A stretch of 64,000 nucleotides of DNA, from assembly GCA_017562135.1 (NCBI GenBank), contig QEYB01000228.1, positions 558,001 to 622,000 of the forward strand. Reading direction: 5' to 3'. Under the pieces are notes generated by a model. It had not been told where the DNA came from, made no database searches, and saw only the letters and a program-made list of their open reading frames with translations. The DNA is from Dipylidium caninum (taxonomy: Eukaryota; Platyhelminthes; Cestoda; Cyclophyllidea; Dipylidiidae). This document shows, one piece after another, positions 1 through 9,700 of this stretch (within the stretch, counting starts at the first letter, position 1; every line of letters begins with the position of its first letter). The translations under genes were made by a program, and so were the position numbers.

Positions 1-1199
1 CTTGCGTGGAAATCCAACGGCCTGGTGGGAGGTAGAAGGAGGGCAAAATTTCCTCTCCCATGTTAATCGCCACCATGGCGACAAGAAGGTGAGAGTGTTC
101 GGGGGTGGTGGGCTGGCTTTACCTTCCCATGGGCAATTAAAAGCGCAATTAACCCCATTTTTTTCTTACGCAGACAATCAAACGTTTTGAATTTGAGGAG
201 GCTAGAAGGTGAGGCGCAACAGGGGGCTGGTACGATGAGGAGGAGAGGAGGACAAATTTTGAAACGTGAAAAATGGCGTGTGTAATTAACATGGGGTGAT
301 AAAAGACGGCAACGCCTCCTTCTTGTCTTTAATTCAATTGGTTACCTGGAGAGCACTGATGCACTCGTCAGTCGTGTATGAACGAAACTTCAGGAAATTT
401 TGACATGCCCCTCGGACCGATAAGGAAGGAGATGGATAAAATCAAAGGGGAGGGAAACTATGCCGAAGTGAAACAGAAAAACCCGACATGGTCGTTGCCA
501 CAACAGCGACGGAAGTCCTGTTCGCCTGTCTATCGGATGAAGTGTTTCAGCGGCGCCAACCGCTCCCAACTCCCATCTCCGTGGGCAACCCCCAGTCAGA
601 ACGACTTGACGTGTGTAGGCGGCTAAAACAGTCGCGCGCCACACAAACGCGACGTTTGGAGGACTCGGAAAGCAACCAGATCGGTTTTGGGACTAGGGAC
701 CAAGTCAAAACGCGGGTGGGCCGAGGCAACTGTGCCCCAGTCCAGAAACCGCGTCCCGCTCCCGCCGTCTCGTCCCCCCCCCCCCAGGGCACGTGGAGCC
801 CGACATTCTTAGAGCATTAGTTGAAACCAGACTGACTGATTCTGAGGCGTCTTAATCAATGCAACCGCTGGCCTGACATTCCGAGATAAAATAAAAGGCG
901 AGCATAAGACTGAACGGAGCACTACACAGTGGCACGCGAGGAGTGGAACATAAATTAAAGTCAGAACTCAGGCAACAGCAACGACTACCGACCGACGTGG
1001 CCGACAGTCAGTGGCCAAAGTGGCAGAAAAAAGAGCGAAAATGAGCAGAACTTACTACCGACATTGCGAATTTTAAGTCAACGCTGAGGACAATTGGATC
1101 GTGAGGCCACGAAGACACAAGTGATGCCCACTTTGCCGTGTCAATCCTTGGTAATGCTGCAACACGCTCGCATTCAAGTGACCTATCACCGGTTGAGCC

Positions 1200-1278
1200 A
1201 TTGGTTCATCGTAGCCAATTACTTCTCGAGCCGTCGGTAGGTGAATAGCCAATGGTTAATTAGCGAAGGTTGGCCAAT
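1200..1278. promoter_or_regulatory. Cluster of four CCAAT/ATTGG boxes
   Basis: ATTGG lies at 1200-1204, and CCAAT at 1215-1219, 1249-1253 and 1274-1278. Four such boxes in 79 bases is a typical arrangement for binding of NF-Y-like factors at a promoter. No coding exon that this promoter would serve is recognised nearby, so the target gene and its direction are unknown. Confidence 0.3.
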
Positions 1279-4254
1279 CAGAGCAGCCTCCGCGTTAAAA
1301 GCATGTGATTATTTTCTACTCCAAAAAAGAACTTTTTCCGTGGCGTTTAGCCGTCGTCGTTTTGAACTAACTTATAAATTCCAAATTGGTTTCAATTCAC
1401 ATTCGATTTTAATCTGATTAAAAGGTCACGATCGTATAGGGAAACAGATTTCAGCAGGAGTGTTCCTCGAGAACCGATCAACTTATGATCCTCTCTTGCT
1501 CTTCTAGGTCATATTAAGTGTGTCACAGGCCATAGCCAGAAAAAGGGACTTCTGTCCTTTCCCGTTTTGGCATTGATGTAACCTGATAGCGTAAACTAGA
1601 CAACGTTCAGAATTGGACAGAAATACTCAGTTGTTCAATTGACATTTTGATATTAGCGGCGGCAATACTCACTCGTCGGAGGAATGTTCGCGCTATTTTA
1701 GCTGAGCTTCACATGTAACCACTTTTGTGGAGTTCGACGCCACCCGGTCCTCGTTTCACCAAATCAATTGCTTCAATCCCCTCCACCAGCAGTGAGCAAT
1801 TTTGGGTGGCTATTTTTCTGGCTCCTCAACTTGTCCGCTTTCATAACTTTGTATCACTAGAAGCAAACATTACCCTCAATAGCATTATCTGCTACGACTT
1901 TCAGTAGGACGAGTAAGGGACACTGTAAGCCGTCAACTCCTCACGCACAGAAGTCATTTGACGCCTTTCCTTTCTGCTATCCATGTCATCTAGACATGAT
2001 ACTCCATTGTTCTGTTTCTCTAAGCTCGCCCAGTCCACCCTATACCCCGTGGAGACAACACCTGACGGATAACGAATTTCCCCATAGGAGTGAAGAGGAA
2101 TAAAGAGGAGGAGGAAGGTAGCGGTTGTGTCATTTGTCTTATTTAAAATATCTCAGCTTTTAGTGGAACGGTCCGACTGCCTCCACGACAAACGACAGTA
2201 GCGGCGATGATTTGATTTTACGCCCAACCTACTGGCACCGGAAATGAGCCGTCGTCCGTCGAAGCTTCGGACACAACTCCAACCCAGCGCTTAGGCCGGG
2301 GAGAGGCGGTGGAGTAGACCGAGGCGTGGGGTGATGGGAAATGGAAAGATCCTCATGGCGAGAACCGACTTTCCGGCGAAAGAAAAACCTGGTAACATGA
2401 GTCACTGGTCAATTATGGCGGGCCGAGAGCGCGTAACCGCGGCTTGGCGACCAGTTTGACACGGCTTCCCTCCACTGTGTGTAAGGTCACGTGAAGCAAG
2501 AAATAATTGACTCGTCCAAATCATGGCTGTCTCCACCTTACCCCCTCAACCGGTGTGTTAAGGTCAATCGAGATACAAGCCTGAGCCCAACACCGACGTG
2601 AGGTGAGACCGGAAGCGCGGGGGTGGTGGTCTGACAAGGGCGATTTGAGCCATTGTCGCCATGTTTCTCGGGTCAGTTACTTGTTGATTGCTTAAAATAT
2701 CACGGATTCCGGGCGAAACACGTCCCCACGGCACTAAGTGGCGCCGGTCGGGGTTGGTGGGGCGAGTGCCTAACGCCACAGTGAACGTCCCGAAGTGCGT
2801 GATTCAGTTGCAACACGGTGGAATGGCGCGAGAGAGCATGGGCGGCTGTCAACGTCCACCTCTTTTCGAGGTAACACTAATTCCCACTTGAGTCTTCGAC
2901 GGGGCGGTTGATACTTCCAGGCAAGACAAAATTAACATTACGCGAATTTCCGCATTTTACGGTAAAAAAACAACCGGTGGGCTGTTTTGTGTCATGCGTC
3001 TTAATGCACTCTTTAGTTCCTTGTCGTAGCACTTTGGCCCTCGGTCGCACGTTCACGAAGGCTAAGGTGGTCGCCGTTGCATTTTGAAGAGGCGGACAAG
3101 ACTGCCTAAAAGCACTTTCGCGCATACTTAATGCATTTCAGTAATATCGACAAGGTCGTGAGAAGGCGTAAATGCATTAATGGCGTAGCCATAAATTTGT
3201 GAAAATTAAAAGGATCAACGATTGAAAGAGCCATTGGTGTTGCAAGTTAAATTGTATATGACTTTTGAAGAGCCGAAAGTTCAACACTTTCAATTTTCTT
3301 TTTCGCAAAGTTGCAATGAATTACCCCTTCTATATAAATGCAGTAACTCCCCCAACTCGAGCGCCTCTGGAGGGAGTTCGGCCAGTCAGGCACTTTTGTC
3401 TGCCCAATAATCAAGTTGGAGGGGCAGGGCTGGTCTAACCGCCTATTTATAGTGGACAAGGTGAATAATAGAAGGCACCCGCGCCACTCTGTCTAAGAGG
3501 ATGGCCGGTGTAGCGAGGAGGAGGGGCAGGGAGGACGGCGGCCAAGGGTAGGAAAGGCTCTGGGACGAAGACCAGAGCACGTAAGTGACCATGTGCCTTC
3601 TACCACGGGAATTCATGTTCCCACCACCAATTGGGGTGAGCACCATGACTGTTTACAGTGTCAAGTATGAGTTATGCGACATTTCAAACTAACCCAAGTG
3701 AACCGCCTCAACGCCTTCTTATGCCCTGCTACTTGTCCCCTCTACCCGTTCGCGTCTGAAGGAAAGTTTCAGCCTCATGGGGAGCTAAAGGATAAGCGAT
3801 GGAGAGTCGTGGTGCTCGCTAACTTCTGTGTAGTCCTACTTCGTCTCTCCTTTCGTTTTGAGGTGTTCCTAGTTCAGATCTTGGTCCAGGATTGTTTGAA
3901 AGGAGGAAATTGAGGAGCTTCACTGGGTGGGCTAACAAGTTGTGTTATGTTAGCCACGATGGAATCGGTAAACCATGAAATTCAGAGGTGAGGTATTTGA
4001 TTTTCCTCATGCCAATTTGGTGTCATAGCAAGTCAAAACCGACAGAGAGCAAACCAAACTTTGATCTGACGAACGAGGATGTAAATGATAAATGTGATAC
4101 CTCCTTGATTCTCCTACCTTGAAGACAAATTTATGATATAAGATTTGTGGTCAGAAAAATTTTAAAAGTATACGGTAACATTCTTATAGCAATGTGATAA
4201 AGCTTATATTTAAGTAGACCAGAAATTTCGCATTCCGACAAATTATCACGCTAG

Positions 4255-4434
4255 AGCGCTCATGACATCCGCGAAAATCTCGATCTCGCATCATTCGTAG
4301 GTCATCAATCTCGCCTTTATTCAGTGAAGTTAATTCGTAAGAGCTACGAGAGCTTTAAGAGTGTTGCAGAGATGGCTGGTATCTATTTGACAAAACTTGA
4401 GCAGATAAAAAATGATATGAAATCGCCAAATTAG
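4255..4434 (+). other. Open 60-codon frame without start, unrecognised
   Basis: An open frame runs from just after a TAG at 4252-4254 to a TAG at 4432-4434. Its translation is protein-like (charged and hydrophobic residues well mixed, including a segment reading KLIRKSYESFKSVAEMAG), although the DNA around it is AT-rich, where stops are common. The only ATG codons are internal, near 4371 and 4415. It could be an exon, a gene relic or chance. I recognise no family. Confidence 0.15.
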
Positions 4435-4949
4435 AAATCATTTATTAAATCCTCGATGGTACAGAAGGGGATACAACTTTCGAAATTGTAAGATAAGACG
4501 CGGAATGCAAAACTCCAAATTTTTAAAGCAAAACGCAATAAGCACGACCAATCATTTGTAAATGCTCAGTCTAATAAGGGCATACGTCGATATTCTGTAA
4601 AATAACTGTATAAAAGCAAGTTGTACTACAAGGGCTCGAAAAGCACAGCTTTGGGAAAACACTCTGATAATAGGCGTCAAAAATAAATTCTGACGGCTTA
4701 TAAAGGCAAAACAATTGCGCCCGCATAATTGAGTGCACGATGACGAACACTCATTTTTTCGCATTATTTACCGTGCTAATTATACGGCCTCAGAGTTGAG
4801 TATTAATAACAACACATAAAACTAACTAATACAAAAAACATGCAGCGGTTTAAATTAAGCAGGTAAGGTACTTGAATGAAAATAAACGAACAACTTGAAT
4901 TTAATAACATTTTGCATTGTTTTAATGTACAACTTGCCGATTATTCCGA

Positions 4950-4954
4950 CCAAT
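4950..4954 (+). promoter_or_regulatory. CCAAT box upstream of SmF
   Basis: A CCAAT element lies 47 bases before the SmF start codon, in an otherwise AT-rich stretch. The syntaxin gene at the other end of the window has an ATTGG at a similar distance from its start codon. The role in transcription is inferred. Confidence 0.3.
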
Positions 4955-5000
4955 CACTTACTAATCGCGCAACTTTGTGCTGCGCTGCGTCCGTGCTAAG

Positions 5001-5252
5001 ATGGAAACCCTCACACCGAAGCCATTTCTGAGCAGCATAACTGGTAAGAAAGTAATCGTGAAGCTTAAATGGGGCATGGAATACAAAGGATATTTGGTTG
5101 CCGTCGATCGTTATATGAATCTTCAGCTACACAACACTGATGAATACATCGACAATTGCTTCACCGGCAGCTTGGGCGAAGTGCTGATTCGATGCAATAA
5201 TGTTCTGTATATCAGAGAATGCGAAGACGATTCAAAGGCAGATATGGATTAA
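5001..5252 (+). CDS. SNRPF: Small nuclear ribonucleoprotein F (SmF)
   Basis: This encodes an 83-residue core spliceosomal protein. SmF is one of seven Sm proteins that form the ring around the Sm site of U1, U2, U4 and U5 snRNAs. Sm motif 1 occupies roughly residues 13-47 ([20 protein letters not shown], then the conserved D and M-N-L-Q-L strand). Sm motif 2 is the [11 protein letters not shown] segment near residues 61-71. The short acidic tail ends KADMD. Length agrees with the family (about 86 residues in human). I chose the ATG at 5001 because homology begins there ([10 protein letters not shown]) and upstream in-frame codons are not conserved. The gene has no intron. Its start codon follows an AG directly. 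It runs tail-to-tail with the SH2B gene. Confidence 0.96.
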   Translation: METLTPKPFLSSITGKKVIVKLKWGMEYKGYLVAVDRYMNLQLHNTDEYIDNCFTGSLGEVLIRCNNVLYIRECEDDSKADMD

Positions 5253-5312
5253 GAACAGGCCCTCTTCGTATCTGTATGTACATAACGATTGCTCGTGGTG
5301 TTTTTTTTATAA

Positions 5313-5318
5313 AATAAA
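5313..5318 (+). terminator. Poly(A) signal of SmF
   Basis: AATAAA lies 61 bases after the SmF stop codon and is the first such hexamer downstream, so the 3' untranslated region is probably under 100 bases. Confidence 0.6.
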
Positions 5319-6341
5319 CAGTTTGCAGTTCATTCTTGTGACAGAATATCGGAGCGCCGAATGCGACTGGATCGAAGTAGTTGAATTATAACCTAACTTT
5401 TGTTTCTTCTGAATAGGTTCTTTGTAGGTACCTCTGCTAGTATGCTGTGTCACGTCGTACGTCGTATGTGCATTTGTCCATTGTGCTATTTCGGTCATCA
5501 TTGATCTTTCAAATTAGCACACGCTCTTTGCCGCCATGGCACTTTCCCCGCTTTTTGGCTGGAACTCAGGTAGCTGCTCCATCAAACTCTGCATGTCCCT
5601 TTAATGATTGCATCCGAGACTTTGGTTTCGAATGACCCTCGGGCTAACTCTTATATCTCGATATTGAGCTGAAGTACTATCAGTGTAGATTCACCAAGCC
5701 CTACCCTTCGACGCTAGCCATCTCCTTCTTAGGTGCTCACCATTTGCGGGTGCCATTGGAGCGTACTGTTTTATTGAGGTTTTTATTATCACTAGCACAT
5801 CACCTTCTTACTTTCCCCCTCTCCCACGAAAATATTTAGTTGTCGGTGGTCGTCGAGCTCTCCAGGGTCATTTAACCATTGTAGCCTGCGGAAGATAATC
5901 CGTCTCCAACACATCCCGGACTGCAGATACTTTAAGTGGTCCATGGTACAGTGTCTGTGGCTAATGACGACTGAAATTTTGCCTAATGTGCGGGGTGGCA
6001 TCTTTGAGTCGTCTAGGGGAGTCGTTTAGTCAGGGATGCATGCCCCACATCTGAGAACATGTGCACGGACCGTTCCCACTAAACAAGGAGAAGACGCGAA
6101 GAACTCTTTAAAAGAGCAAAAGGTAGGTCGGAGATATTGCACAATGTGAGGGCAGAAGGGAAGTGAGGCGGAGAAATAAGATGGGGTTGAAAACGAAAGA
6201 TAGGGGGGACAAACAATGTCACCCTTCAGCGATGCTTTACCTCAAGATTGTCACGGGTAGATGTATGCGTCACCATCAATCATGTGTATATGCATATTAC
6301 TGACCACAAATAAGTAGCAATCATTATTATGTACATAGACG
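5319..6341. other. Convergent intergenic space (SmF and SH2B 3' ends)
   Basis: No coding sequence is recognised. Read on the minus strand, two AATAAA hexamers lie at 5782-5787 and 5770-5775, about 560 bases beyond the SH2B stop codon. They are the best candidates for its polyadenylation signal. The rest is probably SH2B 3' untranslated sequence plus a short spacer. Confidence 0.5.
5770..5787 (-). terminator. Twin poly(A) signals, probably SH2B
   Basis: TTTATT occurs on the plus strand at 5770-5775 and 5782-5787, giving two AATAAA hexamers 12 bases apart on the minus strand. They lie downstream of the SH2B stop at 6342. Their use is inferred from position only. Confidence 0.4.
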
Positions 6342-6776
6342 TCACATAAGGATGTACTGATTCTGCACAGCCCGTGTGGCCACACTGGCGGCCACTGATG
6401 CGACATCCGAACAGACGGTGTTGATGCTGGCGCGAACGGATCCGCGGCACAGAACGAGGCGCGGCCACTGGGGGCCGCAAAGTCGCCCGGCGGTGGCTGC
6501 GCGACGCGTATTCACCACATAGGCGGAGAGTGTGACGGGCGGCGGTGGGGCCGCATCGACAGGGGGTTTCGTGTCGCCCGCTGAGGAGGAATGCGGTAGT
6601 AAAGGTGGGTGTTGTTGTTGCTGCTGTTGTTTTTGTTGAGATTGGGCGGTTGAAGAAGGGGGATGTTCGAGGGGTATTGGCTCCTGGTGGAAGTGTTCCA
6701 ACATCTCACAGATTGACGCGAAGGGGAGGTGTTGAACTTGGCACTGACCGTCAGGACTGAGAGTCATTCGTAGATG
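6342..6776 (-). CDS. SH2B: SH2B exon 7: second half of SH2 and C-terminal Tyr motif
   Basis: It encodes residues 779-922 and the TGA stop. HLRMTLSPDGQCQVQHLPFA and CEMLEHFHQEPIPLE continue the SH2 domain exactly where exon 6 stops (human reads GKAK then HLRLSL). A Gln/Pro-rich insert of about 44 residues precedes the last strand, VTLSAYVV. The protein ends RAVQNQYILM, like RAVENQYSFY of human APS, whose phosphorylated tyrosine recruits Cbl. This conservation fixes the stop codon. Confidence 0.92.
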   Translation of the reverse strand, partial: HLRMTLSPDGQCQVQHLPFASICEMLEHFHQEPIPLEHPPSSTAQSQQKQQQQQQHPPLLPHSSSAGDTKPPVDAAPPPPVTLSAYVVNTRRAATAGRLCGPQWPRLVLCRGSVRASINTVCSDVASVAASVATRAVQNQYILM

Positions 6777-9700
6777 CTGCAAATAACACGGAAACGGGAT
6801 GGGAAGGAGGGGATTAACACAACTGGCTCCCCCACGCCTCCTGCTTCGTGTCGACCACATTAATTCATGGAGGGGGCAATTGGTGGGACGCTGGTGACAG
6901 GCGAAAGGAGCACATCGCTAGAAGAGCGCGCAAAAAGGCGCAATTCCGATGTTCCGAAGTGAAGGGTGTACTTCTCCCGCCCGCCCGCCCTCCTCCCCGC
7001 GCTCTCCGACCTTGCTGGTCCCCACTGCGCAAACACGCACTTTAGCCCATCTGTGGCTAGCGGCACTACGCGCTAAAGTACGGGCTGGAATAGTTGAAAC
7101 TATAAATTTGGCAGGCAGCAGAACATGCAGAGAAATCAACAAAGTGGGCAGGGCGAGGCTCGCCTCATGCACCACGCAGTACATTCATGTGACTCCGACA
7201 AGTGATAACTCCGCCCTTCGAGGACGAAGTGGCGAAGCGGGGCCAGTGAACACCTCGATGAGAACCGGAGGAAGGGAAAATGGAAGGCGCTTAGCCAAAA
7301 CATTAAATCACCGGTTCCGGGGGGAGGTGAGGGGTGGAGGGCAAGGTCCGAGGAACGTCTTTGTAAAGTCGAAGAGAAAAACTACTCATTTGAGACTGCC
7401 GTTCTCGGTACCTTTCTATATGGTACAAATTAAAATTTTGCAACAGGTGGAGAAGGTCCACGACTTCACATCAGATGGAGAAGGAGTCTCAACCTCGGAG
7501 TGATTGAATGGACAAAAGCCTTGCTATAAAGAAGGCATCGCGGAACCGGATGGAGGCGTCAGGTAGATGTGTAGTGTTCCAGGCCAGGAAAAATAGCCAT
7601 CTTCAGTTGGAGGAGGGTGAAAGATGACGATTGCGTTCGAGACAGTTAGTGGTGGTGGCGACGGCGGTGGAGGAGAATCGACTTAAAGAGGTGCCTGCAC
7701 GGAGATCTCACCGCAGGTGTCCCGATCGACACGGCGCACAATTTTGAAGTGGACGAATTCACCAGGCAACACAACCTTCCCCACTTGGGGCTTTGGCACT
7801 GGCACGAGGATCTGCTGTCCCTGCCGCAATCCCTTCCGGCTCTTCACTTTCCTCTGGGTCGGGAGGGAGGGTGGGCAAAACACCGGACCTTGCGACGTCC
7901 ACGAGAGCTGCTCTTCACGACAGGCTCAATTAGACGGCCGAGGGGCACCAGCCTCCGCCGTCACGCAACAAGGGTCGCTGGTCTTGACGCCAACAATTTG
8001 GCTGACCATGACACATTGGTCCTACTCGCACCAACTACCGGCCCTCTCGTCCCCGCTCCCGCGCCCACCCCCGGCCAAGAGCTTATTTACTTCTCATGTT
8101 GATGGCACTTCACCGCATTTATGTTTGTTTATATCGGTGGAGTGAGAGACAAAAAGAGAGCCAAACCAGCAACGTGGTCGTCGTCGTCTTCTTCCTCATC
8201 GCAAAACCGGTTCAGAGGTAACGAATTGCAAAGTAAATATACATCAAATGGTCCGAAAACTACCAACGGAAGTGGAGATAAGCAGGATTGCGAGGTGACA
8301 TGCCGTCCGCCCAAAGACGATCGGCTGTAGGAAGCAGAAGTAGTGAATTCAGCCTCCTCCGTTTGGGAGAACAACAAGGAAAAAGAGAACACTCAACATC
8401 GGATGGATTTTTATGAGAGGGTTTAATAGGAAGGGGAGGTGAGGAGGTGGGGTATCTGCCCTCTCCTCCAAGCATTGTTGGGAGCAAATCTCTCACTTTG
8501 TAAGACCTGATGACACAGACTGACGCACACAAGAGATGCGGCAAGTGACGGAGACGGAAAAGGCGGTGTCACCAACAAAGCCGCCTTGTGAGATGAGAGA
8601 AGGGGAAAGTTAGGGCGCAAAAAGCAACAAGAAGAGGGGAGAATTTAGGCGCAAACAACAAAAGCTGAGGATGCGAAATAGGCAATGGGGTCAGCAGGAG
8701 GTTTCCAGCGCTTGGCGATTTATTCGGTTGGAAGAAGAGAAATAAAGACAATCCAGCATATTCTCTCAGCCATACCCAGTAACTTTCGACTAGGTGGAGG
8801 ATCCGAGGCGTGCGGGAAAGGGGCGAATTTCTTTTCTGAAGTCAGGGAACGGGCTGAGGGCGAGGAGACGGAGCTGAAGAGTGTGCAGTTGATGACAATA
8901 CAGCGTCGGGTAACTGCCCGGCGGCGGAGATGATCAAATCAGATAAACCTGTCTTCCAGTCCTCCTCGCCACCCCTCCCTCCCCTTCCCCCGGCCAACAG
9001 TTCACCCTCCACTCCGCACCAACTCGCAGCATGAACGCAGAGGTTGCCAAAGGCAAAAGAGGCGAATGAGAGAGACAGAGGGGGGGGGGGAGAGAGGGAA
9101 AGAAAGAGCCAGTAAGTCTACTTTGTGCTGTATTACTTGTGCGAGTGTGCGTGTGTCAATGTGTGCAGGACATATAAAATCCCAGTCGTCTACCCCACCA
9201 GTTATTTTAATGCACACACACACACATACACACAGGCAGGCAGGCACAGAGACGCAGTTTACATGACCTCTAAATGACGCGTGCCAACCAATTAGCAGGG
9301 CAATGGACAGTGTCAGCTGATGCACACACACACACACACAGAGGGAGGACAAGCGGATAGGCAGCACGCGGCTGAATGGTGGCAGCGACGGAGCGACGGC
9401 GGCGGCGAGAGTGGAGGGCGGGAGGAGGGCGAGAGCAAGATCAACAACGACGGGGAGAGACAGGAATGCAAGCGGGCGGGCGGGCGGCCGGGCGGGCACG
9501 CATGCGTCTGGGAACGCGCCTGGTGCGTACGCGTCGAAACGAAGGAGAATGGAAGGAGAGGGACGATGGCGATGCTGTTGCTGCTGCTGCTAGTGGCGGC
9601 AGTGGTGGTGGTGCGAGAAGGCGAGGCAGCGCGCACAAGCCCGCCATTGCACACACACACAGAGAGAGGGAGAGAGAGAAAAATTATGGCGTTGGCGAGA

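Larger units (their letters stand above)
1..4949. other. Region without a recognised gene
   Basis: I recognise no protein family in either strand here. The first 3.9 kb has mixed composition with scattered short open frames that look random. From about 3.9 kb to 5 kb the sequence turns AT-rich. It contains the CCAAT cluster at 1200-1278 and an open 60-codon frame at 4255-4434, both described separately. No rRNA, tRNA or transposon signature was seen. Confidence 0.6.
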
